A stretch of DNA of 14,955 nt. It comes from DASZYF01 sp035545535 (lineage in GTDB: Bacteria > Actinomycetota > Actinomycetes > Mycobacteriales > CAJCIY01). Each line of letters begins with the position of its first letter. The stretch's first letter is position 1. The stretch lies in NCBI GenBank assembly GCA_035545535.1, contig DASZYF010000069.1, positions 1 to 14,955 of the forward strand, in the 5' to 3' direction. This document shows, in pieces, positions 1 to 6,311 of the stretch. The translations under genes were made by a program, and so were the position numbers. The notes beneath the pieces were generated by a model, which had not been told where the DNA came from, did no database searches, and saw only the letters and a program-made list of their open reading frames with translations.

Positions 1-360
1 CGCCCCGAGCGCGTGCTCACCCCAGCGCAACCAGCCGACCAGCGCCGCTCCGGCGAGCAGGTGTGCGGCCGTCATCGCGGGGCCGGGCAGCACGCCCGGC
101 CCGTGCGCGCCGTGGTGGCCGAGGAACGCGATGTGCAGGCCGAGCTGGCTCCCGAACACCCCGACGGAGAGGCCGGGCAGGCCGCGCTGCCGCCGGGCGA
201 GGGGCCGGGCGGCCACGAGGCTCACGCCGCCGGCGGCGACCAGGTCGGGCAGGGTGGGCAGGCTGCCGTGACCGGCCCGGTGCGCGCCCGCCCCGAGCAG
301 GACGGTGAGGGTGGCGAACACCGCCGAGCGGGCGGCGGCGAACGGCGCCGGCGCGCTCAT
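1..360 (-). CDS. Small His-rich integral membrane protein (partial, C-terminus outside window)
   Basis: The reading frame is open from an ATG at 360 down to the window edge, giving 120 residues without a stop, so the C-terminus is missing. The ATG overlaps the stop of the upstream CopC-CopD gene in an ATGA arrangement, which points to translational coupling and co-transcription. About four hydrophobic stretches are visible (residues 12-26, 37-52, 66-86 and 101-117), with short polar turns. Histidines cluster in the turns and at helix ends (HRAGH near residue 27, LGHHGAHG near 85, AHLL near 104). I do not recognise a named family. A role as membrane accessory of the copper protein it is coupled to is inferred only from position and His content. 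The strand and start are well supported by the overlap; the function is not. Confidence 0.7.
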   Translation of the reverse strand, partial: MSAPAPFAAARSAVFATLTVLLGAGAHRAGHGSLPTLPDLVAAGGVSLVAARPLARRQRGLPGLSVGVFGSQLGLHIAFLGHHGAHGPGVLPGPAMTAAHLLAGAALVGWLRWGEHALGA

Positions 361-2111
361 GCGCGGACCTTGTAGGAGGTCTCGCCCGCGTAGTCGTCGC
401 CGTCGAGGGTGACGATCTGCACGGTCAGCGTCCACCGACCCCGACCGGGCACGACCACCCCGGTCGCGGTGCCGTGGCCGTCCGTGGCGAACCCGGTGTC
501 GGAGTAGCTGAAGCGCACCGGGCCCAGCCCGCCGCCGGTCTGCTCGAGGTCGCCGGAGATGCTCGAGACCGGGAGCACCTTGCCGGTGGCGTCGAAGACG
601 TAGGCGTGGAGGGTCGTCGGCCCGACCTTGGTGCGGGTGACGTCGAGGGTGACCTTGATGGTCTTGCCGCCGGCGTCCTGCGCCGTGACCTGCGCCGTGT
701 AGGACGGCGCGTAGGCGGTCCGGCCGGGCACCGAGTTCACCAGCAGCGCGGTCACCACCAGCACGCCCGCGCCGATGAGGACCTCCAGCCCGACCGATCG
801 GCGCAGCCGCCGGACCTCCTCGGCCGACGGCTCCGCGGGCCGTTGGCCGGACCCGCCGACGGCGACCTCGTCCACCGACGTCGCGGCGTGCGCGACCAAG
901 GCGGGCGGGCCGACGTGCCGCCGGATCCAGAGCCGTCCGGCGTTGCCCAGCGCGAGCAGGAGGGCGAAGCCGCCCCACTTGATGAGCAGCAGCCTCCCGT
1001 AGTGGGTGTCCCACAGGGCGGGGAGCGTTCCCACCTCGCGCCACGTCTGGTAGGTGCCGGTCAGGACCAGCACCGCGACGCAGACCATGGCGGTGCGCGA
1101 CCAGCGGGGCAGCACCTCGGCCAGCTCGCCGGGCTGGCGCTTCCAGAGCAGCGCCGTCGCCAGCACCGCGAGCCCTCCGATCCACACGGACGCCGCGCCG
1201 ATGTGCAGCGCGTCCGCCGTCGCGGCGAGCGGCACCTGGATGCCCTGCCCCGCGTGCTCGGACAGCGTGAAGGTGAGCAGCATCGTGATGCCGAGGCCGG
1301 CCAGGTCGAAGCTCTGGCCCTTGTCTCGTTCGTGCAGCCGGCGCAGGACGGGGATGGCGAGGACCAGCAGGAGCAGCCGGACCGCCATGAGCTTGCCGTA
1401 GCGGGTGGCGAGCGTCTCGGAGACGAGGTCGCCCTCGAACACGTCGCCGAGCCCGACCCCGGCCCCGTAGGGGCCCTCGAGCAGGAAGAGCAGGACGGAG
1501 GAGACCCCGACCAGCACCCAGCCGGCCGCGACGAGGCGCCGCGGCCGCTTGCGCTGCGCACCGGCCGGCCACACGACGACCAGGAAGAACGACCCGCCGA
1601 CGAGCAGGACGACGCCCGCGAAGGCGAGCGAGCGGCTGACCCCGTGCAGGAACCCGACGAGCGTGTCCCCGGCGACGGCGGGTGGAGCGCCGCCGGCCGG
1701 CACGCCGTAGCCGAAGCTGAAGGTGCCGCCGACCGGGTGGCTGTCGGCACTGACCACGTGCCACACCACGGCGTAGGAGGCCTTGGGCAGCCCGCTCTTG
1801 AGGGTCGCGACGACCGTGCTGCCCGAGCCCTTCGGGTGCCTGGCATCCCCGAGGTCGACCCGGTGCCCCGCCGGGTCGAGCACCTCGATCGAGCGGGCGT
1901 TCACCCCGACCGTCTCGCTGAAGTGCAGCGACACCTGGGTCGGGAGCGTCGCCACCTGGCTGCCCTGCTCGGGGGTGGTCGACTCGAGGATCGCGTGCGC
2001 GGCGGCCGGTCCGGCGGCGCCCACGATCAGGCCGACCGTCAGGCCGAGGACGGCCGCGACCGCTGCGACGAGGGCAGCGAGGCGGCGCACCCGCCCATCA
2101 TGGCCGCACAC
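357..2111 (-). CDS. CopC-CopD fusion copper transport/resistance protein (YcnJ-like)
   Basis: This protein of 584 residues probably binds copper outside the membrane and moves it across. Residues 8-38 form a signal peptide ending PAAA, so the mature chain would begin with His39 (HAILEST), as in CopC, where the N-terminal histidine is a Cu(II) ligand. The CopC domain (about 39-140) also has the SADSHPVGG motif with Asp123 and His125, matching the other CopC Cu(II) ligands. A CopD membrane region with about eight helices follows (about 155-410), with conserved stretches such as ALHIGAASVWIGGL and THYGRLLLIKWG. After one more helix (about 440-460) comes a beta-rich extracytoplasmic domain (465-584) resembling YtkA/FixH-type domains, giving the three-part layout of Bacillus YcnJ. 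The start is a GTG at 2111, ten bases after the preceding gene's stop; GTG at 2090 is an alternative that keeps the signal peptide. Family assignment is secure; transport direction is not shown by the sequence. Confidence 0.9.
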   Translation of the reverse strand: MCGHDGRVRRLAALVAAVAAVLGLTVGLIVGAAGPAAAHAILESTTPEQGSQVATLPTQVSLHFSETVGVNARSIEVLDPAGHRVDLGDARHPKGSGSTVVATLKSGLPKASYAVVWHVVSADSHPVGGTFSFGYGVPAGGAPPAVAGDTLVGFLHGVSRSLAFAGVVLLVGGSFFLVVVWPAGAQRKRPRRLVAAGWVLVGVSSVLLFLLEGPYGAGVGLGDVFEGDLVSETLATRYGKLMAVRLLLLVLAIPVLRRLHERDKGQSFDLAGLGITMLLTFTLSEHAGQGIQVPLAATADALHIGAASVWIGGLAVLATALLWKRQPGELAEVLPRWSRTAMVCVAVLVLTGTYQTWREVGTLPALWDTHYGRLLLIKWGGFALLLALGNAGRLWIRRHVGPPALVAHAATSVDEVAVGGSGQRPAEPSAEEVRRLRRSVGLEVLIGAGVLVVTALLVNSVPGRTAYAPSYTAQVTAQDAGGKTIKVTLDVTRTKVGPTTLHAYVFDATGKVLPVSSISGDLEQTGGGLGPVRFSYSDTGFATDGHGTATGVVVPGRGRWTLTVQIVTLDGDDYAGETSYKVRA

Positions 2112-2121
2112 CCTGAACCGA

Positions 2122-2655
2122 TCACGGCCGGCGGTGACGGCGCCGGAACAGGTAGGCCGCCGTCACCAGCGCTCCGGCCCCGGCGATGAGCGCGGCGGGC
2201 CCGGCCTTGCCGGTCCAGCTGCTCCCGCCCTTCCCGCCCACCTGCACCACCAGCGGCGGGTAGTCGTAGTCCTTCCCGCTGTCGAGGTGCGACACGACGG
2301 TGACCGACAGCTCGCCGCTGGTGGTGGGGGTCCCGTCGATGTAGATCTGCCCGATGCGGCCCGCAGGGAGGTCGAACCCGGTGAGGCGGACCGTCTGCCC
2401 GTCCACGGCCGGCGTGCCGAGGTCCGGCCCGATCGCGCGGGCATCGGTGAGGCGGAACGAGACTGGGAACGTGACGTCCGCTCCGTGGAAGGCCCCTTCG
2501 TCACCCAGGATGATCAGCGTGAGGCGTGCCGGCTCCCCCGCCCGGAGCGGACCGGCCGCGATCACGTTCGGGTGCGCGAAGGCCGGTCCGGCCGAGAGCG
2601 TCACCCCTGCCAGCGCGCCGAGCAGCGCGGCGGCTCCTCGCGGCCGGGTGCGCAT
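2122..2655 (-). CDS. Secreted, C-terminally membrane-anchored protein of the copper cluster (YcnI-like topology)
   Basis: From the ATG at 2655 this gives 177 residues; an ATG at 2661 would add two. Residues 1-27 are a signal peptide ending AFA, leaving His28 as mature residue 1 (HPNVIAAGPL). A beta-rich extracytoplasmic domain of about 115 residues follows, then a helix (about 153-170) and a basic tail RRRHRRP that should stay in the cytoplasm. This N-out layout with mature His1, next to a CopC-CopD gene, resembles the YcnI (DUF1775) copper proteins, but I do not see a clear DUF1775 sequence match, so the resemblance is topological. The stop lies ten bases before the CopC-CopD start, consistent with an operon. 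The open frame extends upstream to 2871, but that stretch lies inside the divergent gene and would bury the signal peptide, so the short start is preferred. Confidence 0.75.
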   Translation of the reverse strand: MRTRPRGAAALLGALAGVTLSAGPAFAHPNVIAAGPLRAGEPARLTLIILGDEGAFHGADVTFPVSFRLTDARAIGPDLGTPAVDGQTVRLTGFDLPAGRIGQIYIDGTPTTSGELSVTVVSHLDSGKDYDYPPLVVQVGGKGGSSWTGKAGPAALIAGAGALVTAAYLFRRRHRRP

Positions 2656-3853
2656 GCACATGACCCTAGGCAGGGCGCTGGCCCGCGCCGGCCTCGTCGC
2701 CGCGACGACGGCGCTGTTCGCCGGGTTCGGCCCGGCCGCGCCGGCCGACGCCCACACGGTCAGCGGGCAGGGCTCGTCGAACTTCCACACGGTCGTGACC
2801 GGCGTCGCCCCGGCCACCCCTGGCCTCACGGTCCGGGCGGTCGAGGACGGCAGCCGGCTCGAGCTCACCAACGCGACCGGGCGCGAGGTGATCGTGCTCG
2901 GCTACCAGGGCGAGCCGTACCTGCGGCTCACCCCGACGGCGGCCGCCACCGCGGCCGACCCCGCCGGGGTGTACGAGAACGAGACCTCGAGCACCACCTA
3001 CCTCAACCGCAGCCGGCAGTACGGGGCGATCCCTCCCACCGCCAACGACAAGGGCGAGCCGGTGAGGTGGAAGCAGATCGGCCGCGTCCGGGCGGACGGC
3101 GCGACCGTCGTGCGCTGGCACGACCACTCGGCCCACTACATGTCGAGCGACGTGACGCTGCCCGGCCCGCGCAGCCAACGCCAGGTCGTCTTCGACTGGG
3201 ACGCCAAGCTCACCGTGGCGGGGGCGCCGGTCACCGTGACCGGCCAGCTCGTCTGGGTGCCGGGTCCCCCGGCCTGGCCGTGGTGGGTGCTGGTCGGCGT
3301 CACCGGCCTCGCGACCGCGGCGCTCGGCGCGCTCGCACGCGGCCCGCAGCTCATCGCGGTCGCCGGGGTGGCGGTGGTGCTCGTCGACCTCGGGCACTCG
3401 GTCGGGATCGCGTTGGACCAGGCCGGGTCCTTCGGCGCGCAGGCCTCGACCTTCGCCTCCGGCAACGTGGTCGAGGCCGTGGCCTGGGTCCTCGGGATCG
3501 TGGGAGCCGGGTTCGCGCTGCGCCGGCACATCGGCGGCCTGTTCGCCCTCGGCGCCGCCGGCGCCGTCATCGGCGCGGTCGGCGGGCTCGGCGACGTCGG
3601 GGTCTTCGGCCACTCCTCGGCACCCTTCGCGGGCAGCCTCGTGCTCGCCCGTGCGCTGACCGCGCTGACCGTCGCGCTCGGTCTGGGCCTCGTGCCGGCC
3701 TGCTTCCTCGCGGTCCGGCGCCACGACCGGGCGGCCGCGAACGGCCCCGACCGGGCGGCCGCGGACGGTCCCGACCAGGCCCAGCCCGCGGCCGGGCCAC
3801 GGGACGATCTCGACATCTCAGACGACCTGCTCGGCCCGCGATCCGGCACGTAG
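2654..3853 (+). CDS. Exported His1 protein with periplasmic-type domain and five-helix membrane region
   Basis: The product has 399 residues. Residues 1-33 form a signal peptide ending PADA, so the mature protein would begin with His34 (HTVSGQG). An extracytoplasmic domain (about 34-205) carries a striking RWHDHSAHYM motif at 154-163, with three histidines and an aspartate able to bind metal. About five hydrophobic helices follow (about 207-365), with histidines in DLGHSVG and VFGHSSAPF. The cytoplasmic tail has two copies of an eight-residue DRAAA-type repeat and is acidic at the end. I recall WHDH-type proteins beside copper genes in actinobacteria but cannot name a family. The layout, exported domain plus multi-helix region, parallels CopC-CopD, so copper handling is a reasonable inference. 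ATG at 2654 is used; ATG at 2660 is equally good and no clear ribosome binding site decides. It overlaps the start of the divergent gene. Confidence 0.8.
   Translation: MHMTLGRALARAGLVAATTALFAGFGPAAPADAHTVSGQGSSNFHTVVTGVAPATPGLTVRAVEDGSRLELTNATGREVIVLGYQGEPYLRLTPTAAATAADPAGVYENETSSTTYLNRSRQYGAIPPTANDKGEPVRWKQIGRVRADGATVVRWHDHSAHYMSSDVTLPGPRSQRQVVFDWDAKLTVAGAPVTVTGQLVWVPGPPAWPWWVLVGVTGLATAALGALARGPQLIAVAGVAVVLVDLGHSVGIALDQAGSFGAQASTFASGNVVEAVAWVLGIVGAGFALRRHIGGLFALGAAGAVIGAVGGLGDVGVFGHSSAPFAGSLVLARALTALTVALGLGLVPACFLAVRRHDRAAANGPDRAAADGPDQAQPAAGPRDDLDISDDLLGPRSGT
2663..2668 (-). promoter_or_regulatory. Candidate -10 element for a leaderless copper-operon transcript
   Basis: On the minus strand TAGGGT ends seven bases before the ATG at 2655. 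TANNNT at this distance from a start codon is the usual pattern for leaderless actinobacterial transcripts. It lies inside the first codons of the divergent gene. No convincing -35 is visible, so this is inference. Confidence 0.4.
3724..3771 (+). repeat. Two tandem 24-base repeats in the C-terminal tail coding region
   Basis: Two 24-base units (3724-3747 and 3748-3771) differ at two positions and begin CGACCGGGCGGCCGCG; a degenerate third start (CGACCAGG) follows. They encode DRAAANGP and DRAAADGP. The repeat is in frame, so copy-number change would only lengthen the tail. Confidence 0.85.
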
Positions 3854-3856
3854 ATT
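3851..3856 (+). promoter_or_regulatory. Candidate -10 element for the L,D-transpeptidase gene
   Basis: TAGATT begins with the TAG stop codon of the preceding gene and lies six bases before the second of two tandem GTG codons (3860 and 3863). This is the spacing of a leaderless actinobacterial promoter and would make 3863 the start. No clear -35 is seen. Confidence 0.4.
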
Positions 3857-3859
3857 TAG

Positions 3860-5041
3860 GTGGTGGAACGCCGGACCGCGGGCATCGTGTCCCTCGCGCT
3901 CGGCACGTCCCTGCTCACCGGAGTGGGGATCGGCGCGGTGGTCGCGGGGCGCTCGAGCAGCTCCGGGCCGGCCGCACCGGCCCACCACGTCGCGGCCCCG
4001 GTCACCGTCACCATGGCCCCGGCGGCGGTGAAGGGCCGGATCCCGTTCACCGGGGCGCTGCGGGTCGGGGTGAAGGGCGGGCGCCTGGTGTCCGCCCTCG
4101 TGGCCGGCCCGGCCGGCGCGCTGAACGGGCAGGTCGCCCGCGGCACCTGGACCACCGGCGCGCGGCTGCTGCCGGGCTCCACCTACATCGTCTCGGTGCG
4201 CTACATCGACAGCCTCGGCCGGACCCACACCAAGACCCAGAAGGTCCGCACGACCGACAGCCCTCAGCACGTGACCGCGACCATCACCCCGGGTGACGAC
4301 GACGTGGTCGGGGTCGGCCAGCCGGTCGTCGTCGACTTCGACCGGCCCATCCCGGACGCCGCGAAGGCTGCGGTGGTCCGGGGCCTGTCGGTGTACAGCA
4401 CGCCCGACGTGGAGGGCGCCTGGCGCTGGTACAACGACACCGAGATCCACTACCGGCCGAAGGTGTACTGGCCGGCGCACACCAAGATCCGGGTCGTCGC
4501 CGACATGCGGGGCGTCCAGCTGGACGCCGAGACCTGGGGCACCGGCGTCCACACCTCCAGCTACTCGATCGGCGACCGGCACGTCAGCGTCGCCGACGCC
4601 GCGACCCACACGTTGACGGTCTATGAGAACAACAAGGTGATCCGCACGTTCCCCATGAGCGCGGGGAGCCCGAAGTACCCGACCAAGAGCGGCGTCCACA
4701 TCGCCCTGGAGAAGTCTCCCGAGGTGATCATGGACTCGGAGACCGTCGGCATCCCCCGCAAGTCGCCGGACGGTTACTACGAGAAGGTCCAGTGGGACGT
4801 CCGCATCTCCAACGGCGGGGCGTTCGTCCACTCGGCGCCGTGGTCGGTGGGGGCCCAGGGGAGCTCGAACGTCTCGCACGGGTGCATCAACCTCGCCCCG
4901 GCCAACGCGGAGTGGTTCTACGGCTGGAGCCTCAAGGGCGACGTCGTCTCGGTGGTGAACACCGGTGTCCCGCCGGTCACCGGCGACGAAGGCATGGCCG
5001 ACTGGAACTACACCTGGGACGAGTGGCGCTCGGGCACCTGA
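3860..5041 (+). CDS. L,D-transpeptidase with two Ig-like domains and YkuD catalytic domain (LdtMt2-like)
   Basis: The 393-residue enzyme should form 3-3 cross-links in peptidoglycan, or attach proteins to it, outside the membrane. Residues 8-30 are a single N-terminal anchor without a lipobox cysteine. Two Ig-like domains follow (about 49-130 and 131-245), the second of the type found in mycobacterial L,D-transpeptidases, then the YkuD domain (about 247-373). The catalytic signature is complete: His324 in VHSAPW, then VSHGCINL with His340, Gly341 and the nucleophile Cys342. The Trp-rich C-terminus WNYTWDEWRSGT matches the C-terminal subdomain of this family. The gene follows the previous stop within seven bases but may have its own promoter. 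Tandem GTG codons at 3860 and 3863 are both possible starts. It converges with ispE. Family and activity are well supported; which paralogue it represents is not. Confidence 0.93.
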   Translation: MVERRTAGIVSLALGTSLLTGVGIGAVVAGRSSSSGPAAPAHHVAAPVTVTMAPAAVKGRIPFTGALRVGVKGGRLVSALVAGPAGALNGQVARGTWTTGARLLPGSTYIVSVRYIDSLGRTHTKTQKVRTTDSPQHVTATITPGDDDVVGVGQPVVVDFDRPIPDAAKAAVVRGLSVYSTPDVEGAWRWYNDTEIHYRPKVYWPAHTKIRVVADMRGVQLDAETWGTGVHTSSYSIGDRHVSVADAATHTLTVYENNKVIRTFPMSAGSPKYPTKSGVHIALEKSPEVIMDSETVGIPRKSPDGYYEKVQWDVRISNGGAFVHSAPWSVGAQGSSNVSHGCINLAPANAEWFYGWSLKGDVVSVVNTGVPPVTGDEGMADWNYTWDEWRSGT

Positions 5042-5047
5042 CCGCGA

Positions 5048-5094
5048 CCTGACGACCCGTCAGGAGATCTCCTCCACACCTGATGAGTCGTCAG
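5048..5094. terminator. Palindrome-rich bidirectional terminator region between convergent genes
   Basis: Three inverted repeats are packed into the gap between the convergent stops at 5041 and 5114. A 7-base stem with a 3-base loop lies at 5048-5064 (CCTGACG/CGTCAGG). A perfect 12-base palindrome AGGAGATCTCCT is at 5062-5073. An outer pair CTGACGAC/GTCGTCAG spans 5049-5056 and 5087-5094. There is no T-run, as is common for GC-rich actinobacterial terminators. The alternatives cannot all form at once. Confidence 0.55.
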
Positions 5095-5113
5095 AAAGCA
5101 GACGAATACCCGA

Positions 5114-6022
5114 CTATCTGTCCACCACCCGGGCGCCGGGGACCGGTCCGTCGGCCCGCCGGACCGTCCGGCACACGCCGAGGCCGGTCAGCCCCGCGGC
5201 GAGGTCGGTCGCGGCGTCGGCGTCCGCGGCGAGCAGCGCGACGGTCGGCCCGCTGCCGGACACGACGGCGCCGAGCGCCCCCAGGTCGGCCGCGGCCTCG
5301 AGGGTTCGGCGCAGGTCGGGGCGCAGGCGGGCGGCGGCGTCCTGCAGGTCGTTGGTGAGGGCCGCGCCGAGGGCGACCGGGTCGCCCGCGCGCAGCGCCG
5401 CGAGCACCGCGTCGGCCCGCGCGGACCAGGTCAGGCGCTCCTCGGCGTCGTACGCCGTGAAGACCTCGGGCGTCGACAGGCCGCCGTGGGCGAGGGCCAG
5501 CACCCATGCGTAGCTGCCGCGCGTCAGGACGGGGCTGAGGTGCACGCCCCGGCCGGTCCCGAGCGCGGTGCCACCGACCAGCGAGAACGGCACGTCGCTG
5601 CCGAGCTCGGCTGCGAGCACCTCGAGGTCGCTCCGGTCGAGGGCGGTCCCCCAGAGCGCGTCGCAGGCGACCAGCGCGGCCGCCGCGTCGGCCGACCCGC
5701 CGGCCATGCCGCCGGCGACGGGGATCGCCTTGCGGATGGACAGGTGCACGCCGGTGGTGGTGCCGGTGCGCTCCGCGAGGAGGCGGGCGGCCCGGACCGC
5801 GAGGTTGCCCTCGCCGGCGGGCACGTCGTCGGCGCCCTCACCGGTGACGGTCGCGGTGACGTTCGTGGCGTCGGCGGGCTCGGCGGGGTGATCTGCGACG
5901 ACTTCGTCGAGGAGGTCGACGGCCTGGAACACGGTCACGAGCTCGTGGTAGCCGTCATCGCGGCGCGGTCCGACGCCGAGGTGCAGGTTGATCTTGGCCG
6001 GAGCCCGGACGACGACCGGCAC
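5114..6022 (-). CDS. ispE: 4-diphosphocytidyl-2-C-methyl-D-erythritol kinase
   Basis: IspE phosphorylates the 2-hydroxyl of CDP-methylerythritol with ATP, in the non-mevalonate route to isoprenoid precursors in the cytoplasm. The 302-residue length is normal for the family. All three GHMP-kinase motifs are present: APAKINLHL near the N-terminus with Lys10; the glycine-rich ATP loop PVAGGMAGGSADAA at 101-114; and SGSGPT at 255-260. The catalytic Asp143 lies in GSDVPFSL. The GTG start at 6022 gives the canonical N-terminus and is preceded by TAGGCT six bases upstream, so the transcript may be leaderless; AGGA four bases upstream could also act as a ribosome binding site. In many actinobacteria ispE directly follows rsmA. 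Here rsmA is on the same strand but ends at 14636, so ispE must have its own promoter. Confidence 0.97.
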   Translation of the reverse strand: MPVVVRAPAKINLHLGVGPRRDDGYHELVTVFQAVDLLDEVVADHPAEPADATNVTATVTGEGADDVPAGEGNLAVRAARLLAERTGTTTGVHLSIRKAIPVAGGMAGGSADAAAALVACDALWGTALDRSDLEVLAAELGSDVPFSLVGGTALGTGRGVHLSPVLTRGSYAWVLALAHGGLSTPEVFTAYDAEERLTWSARADAVLAALRAGDPVALGAALTNDLQDAAARLRPDLRRTLEAAADLGALGAVVSGSGPTVALLAADADAATDLAAGLTGLGVCRTVRRADGPVPGARVVDR

Positions 6023-6028
6023 GTCCTG

Positions 6029-6034
6029 AGCCTA
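6029..6034 (-). promoter_or_regulatory. Candidate -10 element for ispE
   Basis: On the minus strand TAGGCT lies exactly six bases before the ispE GTG start, the spacing of a leaderless promoter. An own promoter is expected because ispE has lost its usual upstream neighbour. No -35 is apparent. Confidence 0.45.
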
Positions 6035-6122
6035 GGCGCGCTCCTCGGGTCGCGAGATGCCTGGACGATCTGGACGGATGCCGTCTGCACCTCGGGTCGA
6101 TGGCGCCGTGACCTGCGCGTTC

Positions 6123-6267
6123 AAGGAACCGGGTCGACCCGTCGATGAGGGTTCGATGGACCGAACGGAGCATACCTGTGCTCCTTTCGGCGCAGCGGTG
6201 CTCCGTACCTTCGGGGGGTGGCCCAACGCCCGTTTTCGGGCGATCCATGACGCAGGACTCGCGTCCT
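6123..6267 (+). promoter_or_regulatory. Inverted-repeat-rich intergenic region upstream of the Ig/GGDEF/EAL operon
   Basis: The 256 bases between ispE (6022) and the Ig-protein start hold no convincing gene but many inverted repeats. These are a perfect 12-base palindrome CGGGTCGACCCG (6130-6141); GTTCG/CGAAC (6151-6155, 6162-6166); GGAGCA/TGCTCC (6167-6172, 6179-6184); CGCCCG/CGGGCG around a TTTT loop (6227-6242); and AGGAC/GTCCT (6254-6258, 6263-6267). CGGAGCA at 6166-6172 can instead pair with TGCTCCG at 6199-6205, giving two exclusive folds. TACCTT at 6206-6211 is a possible -10, in which case only the last two hairpins would be in the mRNA. No known riboswitch consensus is recognised. 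Confidence 0.4.
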
Positions 6268-6294
6268 AGCGGACAGCCATGCCCATGCTTCCGC

Positions 6295-6301
6295 GGAAAG
6301 G
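6295..6301 (+). promoter_or_regulatory. Ribosome binding site deciding the Ig-protein start
   Basis: GGAAAGG lies ten bases before the ATG at 6312. The upstream in-frame ATGs at 6279 and 6285 have no comparable purine-rich site, which favours 6312. Confidence 0.5.
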
Positions 6302-6311
6302 CCATCGGGGA

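Noticed and set aside
474..2189. Long plus-strand open frame opposite the CopC-CopD gene
   Set aside because: It is rich in Arg, Gly, Pro, Asp and His without recognisable domains, as expected for the reverse strand of a GC-rich gene; the minus-strand product has clear CopC and CopD motifs.
1783..4296. 837-residue plus-strand open frame across four genes
   Set aside because: It crosses the convincing signal-peptide proteins in a wrong frame and is composed of Arg/Pro/Gly-rich low-complexity sequence.
6125..6154. GGAACC followed by GGTT as an ECF sigma factor promoter
   Set aside because: The gap between the two elements is 19-21 bases, longer than the usual spacing for such promoters, and both parts belong to inverted repeats.
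6148..6166. GGTTCGATGGACC resembling a tRNA T-arm
   Set aside because: The flanking bases do not form the 5-base T stem, and no acceptor or anticodon arm is present.
6057..6269. Possible 70-residue gene in the gap before the Ig protein
   Set aside because: No ribosome binding site, no recognisable features, and the region is better explained by inverted repeats; an opposite-strand frame of similar size is equally unconvincing.
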